A stretch of DNA of 64,000 nucleotides from positions 23,408,360 through 23,472,359 of the forward strand of contig NC_087069.1 of the NCBI RefSeq assembly GCF_963678635.1, written 5' to 3'. The number at the start of each line of letters is the position of its first letter. Position 1 is the first letter of the stretch. Shown one piece after another: positions 21,510 through 30,313 of this stretch. Origin of the DNA: Symsagittifera roscoffensis (Eukaryota > Xenacoelomorpha > Acoela > Convolutidae). Both the position numbers and the translations under genes were made by a program. The notes beneath the pieces are model-generated. The model saw only the letters and a list, made by a program, of their open reading frames with translations, was not told the DNA's origin and ran no database searches.

Positions 21510-23029
21510 AGCGATTGTTGAATGATCATGATAATACCTACGCCCAAACGATGACTGGCCTGGAAAGGAGGTTGGACGCCAAATCTGACTTGATGATGCG
21601 GAAGCTTGACGCGATCCTGAATGGGAACAGTTGGCAGGAGCATTCCAACTCAAGGGAGCGCTCACGCCATGCGAATGCTGGAGATGGTACGGGCAACAGT
21701 GCCAGAGCCCAGCAAGGCTCGAGAACGAACTACGAACCTAGAAACAAGGAGTGGCCAAGGGCAGCCCCGCAGAGGCCTGGCTGGACGAATCCAGTCCCGC
21801 CGGAGGCAGATGCCACCCCGGAGACAAGATTGCCAACCGTGCCACAAGTCAGTTCAGTACCAGATCTGACCACAGTCTCACAAGACACAACGATGTATGC
21901 CTCGATGTTTGAGCCTCTGAACAGATCTCTTGAAACATTCATCACCAAGCTCTCGAAGTCAACCGAGAGAGGGGAGAGGTCAAGAAGAACACTGAAAAAG
22001 CCGAAGTCATATAAAGACGAGTCGGACGGCTGCATTGATACTTGGATAGAGGTGATGAAGTTACACTTTGAGGAAGAGAATCTCTCCAAGAAACAAGAGT
22101 GCAGCGCGCTGACGAGCAACTTGGAGGGTACTGCACTAAATTGTGTAATGGCAAAAAGAGCCAATGAGAGAGACAGCGCTCGCAAGATATTCGACATCCT
22201 GCTGAATCGTTTCGGCTCTGGAGTACAAGGGCACCAGGCTATGGTGAAGTTCGAGAAGAGGCGTCAGAGAGATGAAGAATCAATAGATAAATTTTTGGAC
22301 GACCTTGAATTGCTCAGGAGGAGAAGCAACCCGGATGAGAGAATATCCGAGCGAAACTTGGCGATTGCTTCTAAGTTCATGGATGGGGTAAGGAGTGAGG
22401 AGTTGAAGACGATGTTGGCCACTCACTTCTCCCTGTCGCTTGACCAGGTACCCACGCCTGACGATTTGCGTATGAAGTCACGCGAGTATTTACTCATAAA
22501 ACCAAGGGCGCAAAACCGTTACAGCAATTATGGCAACTATAGCGGGACAAACACTGGTGCGAATTCCAGTTGGTACAAACCTCGCGATGACATGGACAAG
22601 AGGAGGTCGTGTGCGAATTGTGGTTCGATGAACCATCACGTTTCTGCGTGTTCTGCATACAAACAGAACATGAAGGCCATAGGCTACTTTCTCGAGGACG
22701 CCGACGCGACCGACGAGGATCATGAGGAGTACGTCAGAGGGCTCATCATGAAATATGGTCCGAGGTGTTTCTTCTGTAATTTGGAGGGAAACTTCAAGTC
22801 GGATTGTACTCAATTTTGGGACGCAGTAGCGGACGCGAAACACCCCCGCCACGAAGAGGCGCTTTCGGGTGTCAAGGCCAGTCGAGCACGTCTGATGAAC
22901 GAGGCTGAATCTCGGAGAAAGGAAACGACACCGAGCACCTTTGCGACCAAAAAGGTTAAGACATGGCCTGACGAGGTGGTAGCCTCGAACCTCGAAGCAG
23001 AGTCGTCTAGTCCACTCAAGGTGGATTAG
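21212..23029 (+). CDS. gag: Gag, C-terminal part: capsid and two zinc knuckles
   Basis: The first 11 codons are filler from the tandem insertion; genuine Gag runs from 21,246. Coiled-coil region to about residue 125, a Pro/Arg/Gly-rich linker, then a retrotransposon capsid domain at about 265-430 (DTWIEVMKLHF, LEGTALNCVM, FGSGVQGHQAM, FLDDLELLRRR). Nucleocapsid knuckles follow: CANCGSMNHHVSAC (CX2CX4HX4C, about residue 470) and CFFCNLEGNFKSDC, where the His of the second is replaced by Asn. Ends at a UAG that is in frame with pol. Binds and packages the element RNA and forms the particle (family knowledge). Confidence 0.9.
   Translation: MEVPSVYLTSGAGDISDMFAGVMNGLDELRRDMTKRIDQVDERAHHGRENLKDELTHVKSQARFDQAQLIRDTDQCLAESLAQANKESEEREARMTREIERLLNDHDNTYAQTMTGLERRLDAKSDLMMRKLDAILNGNSWQEHSNSRERSRHANAGDGTGNSARAQQGSRTNYEPRNKEWPRAAPQRPGWTNPVPPEADATPETRLPTVPQVSSVPDLTTVSQDTTMYASMFEPLNRSLETFITKLSKSTERGERSRRTLKKPKSYKDESDGCIDTWIEVMKLHFEEENLSKKQECSALTSNLEGTALNCVMAKRANERDSARKIFDILLNRFGSGVQGHQAMVKFEKRRQRDEESIDKFLDDLELLRRRSNPDERISERNLAIASKFMDGVRSEELKTMLATHFSLSLDQVPTPDDLRMKSREYLLIKPRAQNRYSNYGNYSGTNTGANSSWYKPRDDMDKRRSCANCGSMNHHVSACSAYKQNMKAIGYFLEDADATDEDHEEYVRGLIMKYGPRCFFCNLEGNFKSDCTQFWDAVADAKHPRHEEALSGVKASRARLMNEAESRRKETTPSTFATKKVKTWPDEVVASNLEAESSSPLKVD
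23027..23029 (+). promoter_or_regulatory. In-frame UAG between gag and pol, candidate readthrough site
   Basis: Gag ends GTG GAT TAG and the same frame continues GGC CTG GCG GCA without a stop into pol. The next ATG is 57 nt on. A single UAG followed by GG between same-frame gag and pol is the arrangement that gammaretroviruses use for termination suppression. The alternative is a simple nonsense mutation in a fused gag-pol frame. Confidence 0.6.
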
Positions 23030-26000
23030 GGCCTGGCGGCAAGGACAGCGCTGCAGAATGTCAAACAGGACCTTGCCACGAAAGAAGTGGAGCAATGGGT
23101 AAGGTCGGAGCTGGAGAGCACATATCTTCGGGAAAGTCTTAATGTCCTGAGTAAGACGACAAGAGCAGAAGATGAAAAAGAGCCCAAGAAACAGGGACTA
23201 AAACTGAACGTTATATCTGGCAAGACTTTCGGCATGACGAAGGCAGGGACCAAAATAATGTCTATCATCTCAGTCGCAGGGCACCAGGTGGTCAAGAACC
23301 TGAGCGAGCCATCCGAGATTACACTGGTCCACCTGGACATCTATGCCGACTACCTGAAGGAGAAGGATCCCAAACTGGACTCCAGGGCAGTGCGAGCGCT
23401 GCTCACAACGGGAGGTCCGAGGCTGATGAAAGTGGACGGACATTATATCGATGTCCATGGCCCTTACCCGATTCTGATGAACGTGGATGGCATCAATATC
23501 TACACGAAAGCTCACATAACTGATGCGAACGATCAGGTTGGCCGGATATACATTGGTCAAGAGGAGCTGAAGGTCAGACGAATCGGACACAACGCGATGC
23601 TCGAACAAGATGCTGTGCATATTGGTTGCGAGGCAGATCTGGCCGCACACGTTCTGGACGTGCAAGGCAGACAACTTTCAGTAAAGGGACTGCTAGACAC
23701 GGGAGCAGTAGTTAGTGTCATGCCAGTCAATACTTGGACCGACATGGGTTTTGATAGGTCGGATCTCATACCGACAAAAATCAGGTTGGCAGCTGCCAAT
23801 CAGGGAGCGATCTATGTCGCCGGACGAACTCCGATCATCTCACTGCAGCTTGGAGGGAGACATCTTTGGATGAGCTTCCTAGTAGTAGAGAATTTGGATG
23901 AATCCGACCAGTTCATCCTAGGAAGGGATTTCGTTCGCAACTTTGACGTCACGATCGATCTCAATGACGGATTGATTAGGATCAAGGATCCTGAAAGAAA
24001 GTATGAGAAAAGACCCCTTAATAAGATCTTAATTAATCAGGCCAAGGTGCCGATTTTTCTGGATCGAAAAGTTAGATTAAAACCGAACCAAGCCGTAGTA
24101 GCGACGTTTAGGATGAGGAACTTGAATGAACTCAGCAATGACAGACAGGTGTGTCTGGTACCAAATCCCAACAGTAAAAGCTCGGCTATTTTAGGAAGAA
24201 GCTTCTCACTCACTGAGAGCGGACTGTGTGTGAGTGTGTTATTGAACACAGAGGCAACAACAGTGACAATACAGAGGGGAAAGAAACTTGGCTACGCTTT
24301 GCCTCTGAACACAGACTTTCTGAGTGTGGAGAACTTGAACAAGTTTGACGTAACTAAATGTCCATTACATGCGAACCAAGAATGTATAATGAAAAGAGTA
24401 ATTGAATTGAAATCTTCTAGGAAATTGTTTTCAATGAAGTCGGAAACAGATGATGGGCTGTCTAGTTGTTCCAACTTTCCTGAGAGGCCGACGGAAGCAG
24501 AGTTAGCAGCGAATAGGCCTGTCCTACCTGAGATAGAACATCTGAAGGGTAAAATATCTGACAAGGAACTAGATTCGCTCAGGGCGGTGCTAGATCGGAA
24601 CGCAGACGTTTTTTCAAAGCATAAGGCCGATATAGGTTGTTGCAATTTTGTAGAGCACGAGATTGAGATAGAAGAGGGCTCGGTACCTCATAGGGAAGGG
24701 GCGAGAAGAATGACCCCAAATAAGTCAGAAGCGTATAGGAAGGAAATTGAAATGTTAATGGAGTACGACATGATTGAGCCGTCGAAGTCCCCATGGGCTT
24801 GTGGCGTGGTCATGGCGAAAAAGAAAGGGGGGCAACTCAGATTTTGTTGTGATTTCCGTTATCTGAACGCAGTGACTATAAAGGACGCATACCCGATTCC
24901 CCGCATCGATGAGAGCCTATCCAAGCTGGGAGACGCTAAGTTCTTCACGACGTTGGATTTGGGCTCCGCATTCTGGCAAGTGCCACTCAGAAAGCAAGAT
25001 CGAGAGAAAACAGGTTTCGCGTGTGAGCTGGGACTGTTCCAGTGGAAGAGGATGCCATTCGGATTGTGCAACGCGACGGCCACATTCCAGCGACTGATGG
25101 CTCAGGCACTCACGAGCGTCACTAAGAAATACGGGAATCTCATCATGTGTTGTGTCGATGATGTTGTGATTGCAACACCAACCCTAGAAGACCACATAGA
25201 GAGGTTGGAGGAGGTGTTTTCTTGCATGAAGCAGGCGGGTCTGAAATGCAAACCCTCTAAGCGTGAAATCCTCAGGGATTCCATAAAGTATTTGGGCCGC
25301 CTGGTTGACAAACATGGAGTGAGACCAGATCCCGAAGCGGTTGAAGCGGTGTTGACCTGGAAGGCACCTAAAACAGATACACAGTTGATGAGTTTTCTGG
25401 GATTCGCCAATTATTATCGTGAGTTCATCAAGGGGTATGCTGACAAAATATACCCCATGCAGAGATTGATGAGAAACAAGGGCAAAAAGTTCACCTGGAC
25501 TGATGAGGCACAAGTCTCATTTGAAAACATCAAACGTGAACTTTGCGAGGCACCGGTCCTCGGCATGCCAACGGAGAAGGGAATGTTCGTGCTGGACACG
25601 GATGCATCAGTGGTTGCGATATCAGGCATACTTCACCAAGAGCAGGAGTGGAACGGGAGAACGGTTCTTCGTCCGATAGCTTATGGAAGTAAAGTCCTGA
25701 GTGACACTGAGATGAAGTACGGCGCACCAAAAGCGGAGATGTTTGCTGTGATCACGTTCGTGGAAAAATACAGGGCCTACCTGGGGAGTGCTCCATTCAA
25801 GTTACGTGTGGACAATCGTGCCCTTGCCTGGCTGAAAACCTATTCGATGGATCAAAGCTACATTGGTCGTTGGATCGTGCGCTTGGATGGATACCACATG
25901 ATCATAGAGCACCGTACCCGTGACAAGCACCAGAACGCAGATAGCCTCAGTAAAAAGACAGAATTTTATGAGCGCCTCGAGGAGAAGCAGGCTAACCAAT

Positions 26001-26947
26001 CAGAGATCAAAGAGGGGTTTTCCTTTCTGGACAAAGAAACCTACGATAAGCTGCCACTTACTAGGTGGTTAGACAAATCAGGACATCCTATACCTGGACA
26101 CCCTGACCTTCCAGTGGAGACGGCCGCGGAGATAAAGCTTTTAGCCAGAGGCGAACCCGTTCCGTTGGACCTGCTAGTCCGATCCAACTTGGTACAGCAA
26201 GAACTGACCAGGCTGGGTATAAACAGCATCGCTTTATTGAATAAGACGGTGAACGTGGCGCCGGACGTCATGGGAAAACTCCGTGACTTGTTGGATAGGG
26301 AAGTGAATAGGCATGATCGTGAATGGATGGAGACCATGCAGGGGTTGACTGTCACCGAGAGAACAGAGAAGAGGCCAGTGTCCATTCGCAGCCGAGGCGT
26401 TGAACAGGACTGCAGGTTGATCGTCAACCAGCTGGTGACCTCGATGCCGAAAGAAGTATTGTTGAGAACTTCGTTCACTGAATATGGAACATCGAATCAA
26501 AACCAAGCTACTGAGGAAGTCAGGATCAGGTCGAAATCTAGCTTCACGAGGAGAGTGCACTTCACGGATGCAAAAGAGGAATACGAGCCAAGCCCAGATT
26601 GTTCGTCCATGGACGAGACAATGTCCGGGGAGTCTGACACCTTCGAGCCAGTCAAGGACGTCTCCTCTGATGAGTCAGACACCTTTGAGCCCGTGCAGGA
26701 CGACTTGTCCGGGGAGAGGTTGACTAGACCACCTAGGGGCAGAATTTTGTCCGGGGAGTCGTGTTCAAAGCGACCGATGGACAGAGTTTTGTCCGGGGAG
26801 TCAAGAAACATCTCAGACAACTTGGAATATGATGTTGAGGAATCAGTCGTTTCAAGTGGTGACTCGAGACCCCAGTCCTGGACAACACGTCTGAAACAAC
26901 TTCCAATTCCGATGTGTCAGAGGTCGCAATCCATTCTTTATTGGTAG
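23030..26947 (+). CDS. pol: Pol: aspartic protease, reverse transcriptase, RNase H
   Basis: The first ATG is at 23,087 but the frame is open from the codon after the gag UAG. Residues are counted from 23,087. An N-terminal ~200-residue region of unknown role precedes the protease (LLDTGAVVSVMP, about 203). RT spans about 540-800, with FTTLDLGSAFWQVPL carrying the first Asp (about 620) and MPFGLCNATATFQ. The catalytic box reads CCVDDVV (about 689), a Cys where Tyr is standard. RNase H covers about 835-960 with DTDAS, KAEMFAV, RVDNRAL and NADSLSKK, so all acidic residues are kept. The last ~250 residues are an acidic tail with repeated SGES peptides. The frame closes at 26,947 inside the start of the integrase frame. 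Replicates the element RNA into DNA. Confidence 0.92.
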   Translation, partial: GLAARTALQNVKQDLATKEVEQWVRSELESTYLRESLNVLSKTTRAEDEKEPKKQGLKLNVISGKTFGMTKAGTKIMSIISVAGHQVVKNLSEPSEITLVHLDIYADYLKEKDPKLDSRAVRALLTTGGPRLMKVDGHYIDVHGPYPILMNVDGINIYTKAHITDANDQVGRIYIGQEELKVRRIGHNAMLEQDAVHIGCEADLAAHVLDVQGRQLSVKGLLDTGAVVSVMPVNTWTDMGFDRSDLIPTKIRLAAANQGAIYVAGRTPIISLQLGGRHLWMSFLVVENLDESDQFILGRDFVRNFDVTIDLNDGLIRIKDPERKYEKRPLNKILINQAKVPIFLDRKVRLKPNQAVVATFRMRNLNELSNDRQVCLVPNPNSKSSAILGRSFSLTESGLCVSVLLNTEATTVTIQRGKKLGYALPLNTDFLSVENLNKFDVTKCPLHANQECIMKRVIELKSSRKLFSMKSETDDGLSSCSNFPERPTEAELAANRPVLPEIEHLKGKISDKELDSLRAVLDRNADVFSKHKADIGCCNFVEHEIEIEEGSVPHREGARRMTPNKSEAYRKEIEMLMEYDMIEPSKSPWACGVVMAKKKGGQLRFCCDFRYLNAVTIKDAYPIPRIDESLSKLGDAKFFTTLDLGSAFWQVPLRKQDREKTGFACELGLFQWKRMPFGLCNATATFQRLMAQALTSVTKKYGNLIMCCVDDVVIATPTLEDHIERLEEVFSCMKQAGLKCKPSKREILRDSIKYLGRLVDKHGVRPDPEAVEAVLTWKAPKTDTQLMSFLGFANYYREFIKGYADKIYPMQRLMRNKGKKFTWTDEAQVSFENIKRELCEAPVLGMPTEKGMFVLDTDASVVAISGILHQEQEWNGRTVLRPIAYGSKVLSDTEMKYGAPKAEMFAVITFVEKYRAYLGSAPFKLRVDNRALAWLKTYSMDQSYIGRWIVRLDGYHMIIEHRTRDKHQNADSLSKKTEFYERLEEKQANQSEIKEGFSFLDKETYDKLPLTRWLDKSGHPIPGHPDLPVETAAEIKLLARGEPVPLDLLVRSNLVQQELTRLGINSIALLNKTVNVAPDVMGKLRDLLDREVNRHDREWMETMQGLTVTERTEKRPVSIRSRGVEQDCRLIVNQLVTSMPKEVLLRTSFTEYGTSNQNQATEEVRIRSKSSFTRRVHFTDAKEEYEPSPDCSSMDETMSGESDTFEPVKDVSSDESDTFEPVQDDLSGERLTRPPRGRILSGESCSKRPMDRVLSGESRNISDNLEYDVEESVVSSGDSRPQSWTTRLKQLPIPMCQRSQSILYW

Positions 26948-29871
26948 ACTGGAAGCAGCGTGGGCTGGACCGAGAAACACATCAGGATCCAGACAGGGAC
27001 AGATACACCTCAGATGAAGAGGGCACTGTGGTAGATAATGCCGCAGACGAGCTCGAGCTGATAGCAGTTTCAAAACGCCCAACCAGATTGCTGCCACATG
27101 GTACGGTCGTCCGTACCAATCTGGAACCATCTGTACAAGAAGCGACGCCTTTGAAAAAGATATGGTGTGTCAAGTTGATGGACGATGCTCATGCTCCGGA
27201 GATAATGAGTGGGCAAATGAACGTGGTGAAGACGTATTTGAAAGCCAGGTACAGGCTGTCGGATCTCCTGAGGGCTCAACGAAATGATAGAATGACGAGC
27301 AGTCTGAAAAGATGGATCGAGAATGGAGCACCTGACAAGGGAGACTTGGAAGAAGACAGCTACAAAATCCTGAAGCAATTTTACCTGAAGAGGAAAGACT
27401 TGTTGTACCTGAATAAGGACGGAATCGTAGCCTGTAAGCGCAAGGAGGAGGACAAGGTCCTTTATAAATACAATTCAATAGTGTTACCACAGTTGTACCA
27501 GACTGAATTGCTCTTTCGCTCACATGATCAGATGGGACATCAAGGCGTGGACAAAGTGTATAACAGGATACAAAAACGATTCGAATGGCCGGGGTTGAAG
27601 AAGGCTTGTGGGAAATGGATAGCCGCATGCCTGTCTTGTCAACAGGCAAAGGATCCCAGGAAACTAAGGTTCCCCCTACAGTCAATAGAATCGTCAGGTT
27701 TCAACGAGGTGGTGCAAATTGATCATCAGAAAATCTGCATGACAGCAACGGGCTATAATCAGGTGCTGGTAATGATCGACCATTTTACAAAGTATGCGGA
27801 GGCAGCACCCTGCATGACAGCATCGGCAGAAGAAACATGCGATCATTTGATAAACGTGTGGATAGCAAGGCATGGCTGCCCCATCACGTTCCAATCGGAC
27901 AATGGCAAAGCATTCGTAGGTGATCTCACCAAAGAGTTAATGAAAAGGTCGCAGGTAGCGCAGGCCCACTCGACCACTTATCACCCGCAAACGAATGGCC
28001 TAGTCGAGAGGCAGAATCGCACACTGGTATCCATGTTGAGAGTCTACTGCTCACGCTATATGGATGACTGGGACAAGCACTTGCCGCAAGTGATGGGTGC
28101 TTACAACAGCACGGAGCATTCCACCACGGGAATAAGCCCACATATGATGCTGACGGGTCATGAAAAAGCACTCCCGTTAACGTTCTTCTACCCTGAATAT
28201 GAAGGGAAGAGGACAGCACCGCAAACGTACGTGCGGGACGTTATTAGAAGACAACAGGACCTCAATGACTTATGCAGGAGGAATACGCAACAGGCGCAGA
28301 TTAGACAAAAAAGGAGGTTTGATAAAAGGACGGCCGATGCAAAAGCCTACTCAGTTGGCGACTACGTCTGGGTGTTCCAGGAAGTGGTTCCACCAAAAGG
28401 AACCAAGAAACTATTAAAGAAATGGCGTGGTCCATTTCAGATAACAGAGGTGCATCAAGGAGGTCGTTTTTATCGGCTGAGCACTGGACGAGCGGCTCAT
28501 TACGAGAATATCAAACCACACAACGCCTCGTCCGAGGATTGGTGCATCCCAGCGGACATGCAAGAGGGAGACTATTTAATAGTGGATCCTGCTTGTGAAG
28601 TGAATGAAAGGGGTACTCGCGACAAGAACGACGGGAATGAGATGGTGGACAATTGTGATCTACCACTGGATCTCGAGTTGACTGAGCGAGTAGAGGTGGA
28701 CGATGAAACTCTACCCTATGCCGAAGAAGACTGGGATTGCCGGGAACAAACCGAAATTGACAAAGGAATACAGCCTGACTTTCCGCTCACTATGGAGACA
28801 CGCCAAAGTAAGAGGGGAAAAAACCAGAAGAAATACAATCCGTATGGCGAGGACTTCGTTGTAGACCGGATAGTAGTGAGTGATGTCATAGACTCGCTGG
28901 TGGGGCTGGACGAAGTAGCGATGCTAGAAGAAATCGACCTTGTGAACGATATGGATCAAGATTGGATCGACGATCGATCAGAACCGGAAGTGGAGTTCGA
29001 ACCAGAAGCGGAACAGACTCATGAGCAAGAACTAACAAACTTGCGCGTGCTCGAATGGCTCCACGATCTGCCGACAGATCCAAAAGAGACGATCCTGACG
29101 ATTCAGGACGTCGACAGAGACGGCGTCAAATACATCAGTCATGACAATACCGAGTCCAACTGGGTCGCCCCAGATGGTCCTCTACGTGTTCCACAATCCA
29201 ACTTCGGTCTCCTAGACTTTGGGCGATCGACGGGGACGTCGATGGATATTTTTGTCCGGGGAGTGGGGGTAGGACTCACCCACACCGAAAATCTCATAAT
29301 AAAAAAATTGAAATCGGCAAGGGAAACCGGAGAACTAGAGACAGAGGGCGAGAATGCTAAGAAACCACCTTTTGGACGAATCTTTGAATCGTATTTTGAT
29401 CTCCCGAACCACTATTCGAACAAAATCGTTATAACGGACAGCGATTTCATACTCACGGAACGCACGTGCGCCATAGCGATAACTGCGGACGTAAGCTTCA
29501 AAACAGCACTAGCGGCCGACTTTAAAAGAGAGTACAAGAATATCGAGTTTTTGTGGAAACAGAGGCCGGGTGTAGGAGGAATGATAGCGTTGCCCCCTGT
29601 TGCATCACAGATACCAGGGAAATATTTGTGTTTTTTGGTTACGAAAGCTACTGATAGGCAACACGTGAATCCGGAGAGCTTGGTATTGGCCTTGACTCGA
29701 CTTAGGGATTTCCTGGTTGAGAGAGGTGTGACCTCTCTCTCGTTGCCAGTATACGATCCTAATAGGGGAAACCTACATCCGAGAGAGTTGTACGCTCTTG
29801 TGCATGTGATATTTTCAGAGACTGACATAGAGGTTTACTTACATAAAAAATACTATCTGAGCATATGCTAA
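26914..29871 (+). CDS. Integrase with C-terminal macrodomain-like module
   Basis: Open from about 26,862 in the -1 frame relative to pol; no ATG is near the start, so expression probably depends on frameshifting or processing. HHCC zinc-binding domain at about 203-245 (HDQMGHQG, CLSCQQAK). DDE core with IDHQ (about 269), QSDNGKAF (about 328) and NGLVERQNR (about 364). GPY/F-type module KKWRGPFQI at about 505. An acidic linker of ~300 residues follows. Residues about 840-985 resemble Poa1p/OARD1-type macrodomains: AIAITADVS...ALAADFKREY, KYLCFLVTK, L..ALTRLRDFLVERGVTSL, SLPVYDPNRGNLHPRELY, and a final FSETDIEVYL. That family binds or hydrolyses ADP-ribose adducts. The usual GCG of the IGCG loop is replaced by YDPNRG, so catalysis is uncertain. 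Confidence 0.85.
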   Translation: MSEVAIHSLLVDWKQRGLDRETHQDPDRDRYTSDEEGTVVDNAADELELIAVSKRPTRLLPHGTVVRTNLEPSVQEATPLKKIWCVKLMDDAHAPEIMSGQMNVVKTYLKARYRLSDLLRAQRNDRMTSSLKRWIENGAPDKGDLEEDSYKILKQFYLKRKDLLYLNKDGIVACKRKEEDKVLYKYNSIVLPQLYQTELLFRSHDQMGHQGVDKVYNRIQKRFEWPGLKKACGKWIAACLSCQQAKDPRKLRFPLQSIESSGFNEVVQIDHQKICMTATGYNQVLVMIDHFTKYAEAAPCMTASAEETCDHLINVWIARHGCPITFQSDNGKAFVGDLTKELMKRSQVAQAHSTTYHPQTNGLVERQNRTLVSMLRVYCSRYMDDWDKHLPQVMGAYNSTEHSTTGISPHMMLTGHEKALPLTFFYPEYEGKRTAPQTYVRDVIRRQQDLNDLCRRNTQQAQIRQKRRFDKRTADAKAYSVGDYVWVFQEVVPPKGTKKLLKKWRGPFQITEVHQGGRFYRLSTGRAAHYENIKPHNASSEDWCIPADMQEGDYLIVDPACEVNERGTRDKNDGNEMVDNCDLPLDLELTERVEVDDETLPYAEEDWDCREQTEIDKGIQPDFPLTMETRQSKRGKNQKKYNPYGEDFVVDRIVVSDVIDSLVGLDEVAMLEEIDLVNDMDQDWIDDRSEPEVEFEPEAEQTHEQELTNLRVLEWLHDLPTDPKETILTIQDVDRDGVKYISHDNTESNWVAPDGPLRVPQSNFGLLDFGRSTGTSMDIFVRGVGVGLTHTENLIIKKLKSARETGELETEGENAKKPPFGRIFESYFDLPNHYSNKIVITDSDFILTERTCAIAITADVSFKTALAADFKREYKNIEFLWKQRPGVGGMIALPPVASQIPGKYLCFLVTKATDRQHVNPESLVLALTRLRDFLVERGVTSLSLPVYDPNRGNLHPRELYALVHVIFSETDIEVYLHKKYYLSIC

Positions 29872-30313
29872 GAATTGCGCTCGGCGATAAGTGGTTTTTA
29901 TTAAGTTGCTCGATAAGAATTAGAGTCAAGTTTTAGGTTAGGCTTTAGGTACAGTATTAGGAATTAGGTTTTTATATGATAGTATAGGTGTGTGATGTTT
30001 ATGTGTTTATGTTATGTTATTGTTATGATATGTTTCATGTTTGTGTCATCAAGGTGACAGCGCTTATTCGTGCTACTCTGACAAAGATAAAGGTGGACGA
30101 TCCACCTTGGTGCTAGATTTTAAATCAGAATTGTGAAGAGAATTTCAATGGAGAGTTTTAAAGAATTGATTGATGTTGCATCCAAAAATGATGGTTCTAA
30201 GTCGCGACCTGTTTTTTAGATCTTGATTGATCGAAAATTGTTTACTGAACACTGAATCAGAGGAGACAGAAAGAAATTACACGACACGACAAGAAGAATC
30301 AACACGGAAAGAA
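29872..30313 (+). other. Inter-ORF spacer of the giant element
   Basis: About 440 bp without a domain. A pyrimidine tract ending in AG (CCTGTTTTTTAG, about 30,207-30,218) lies about 95 nt before the next ATG and would serve as a 3' splice site, so the downstream ORFs might be translated from a spliced subgenomic RNA. No donor site in the leader could be chosen with confidence. Confidence 0.4.
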
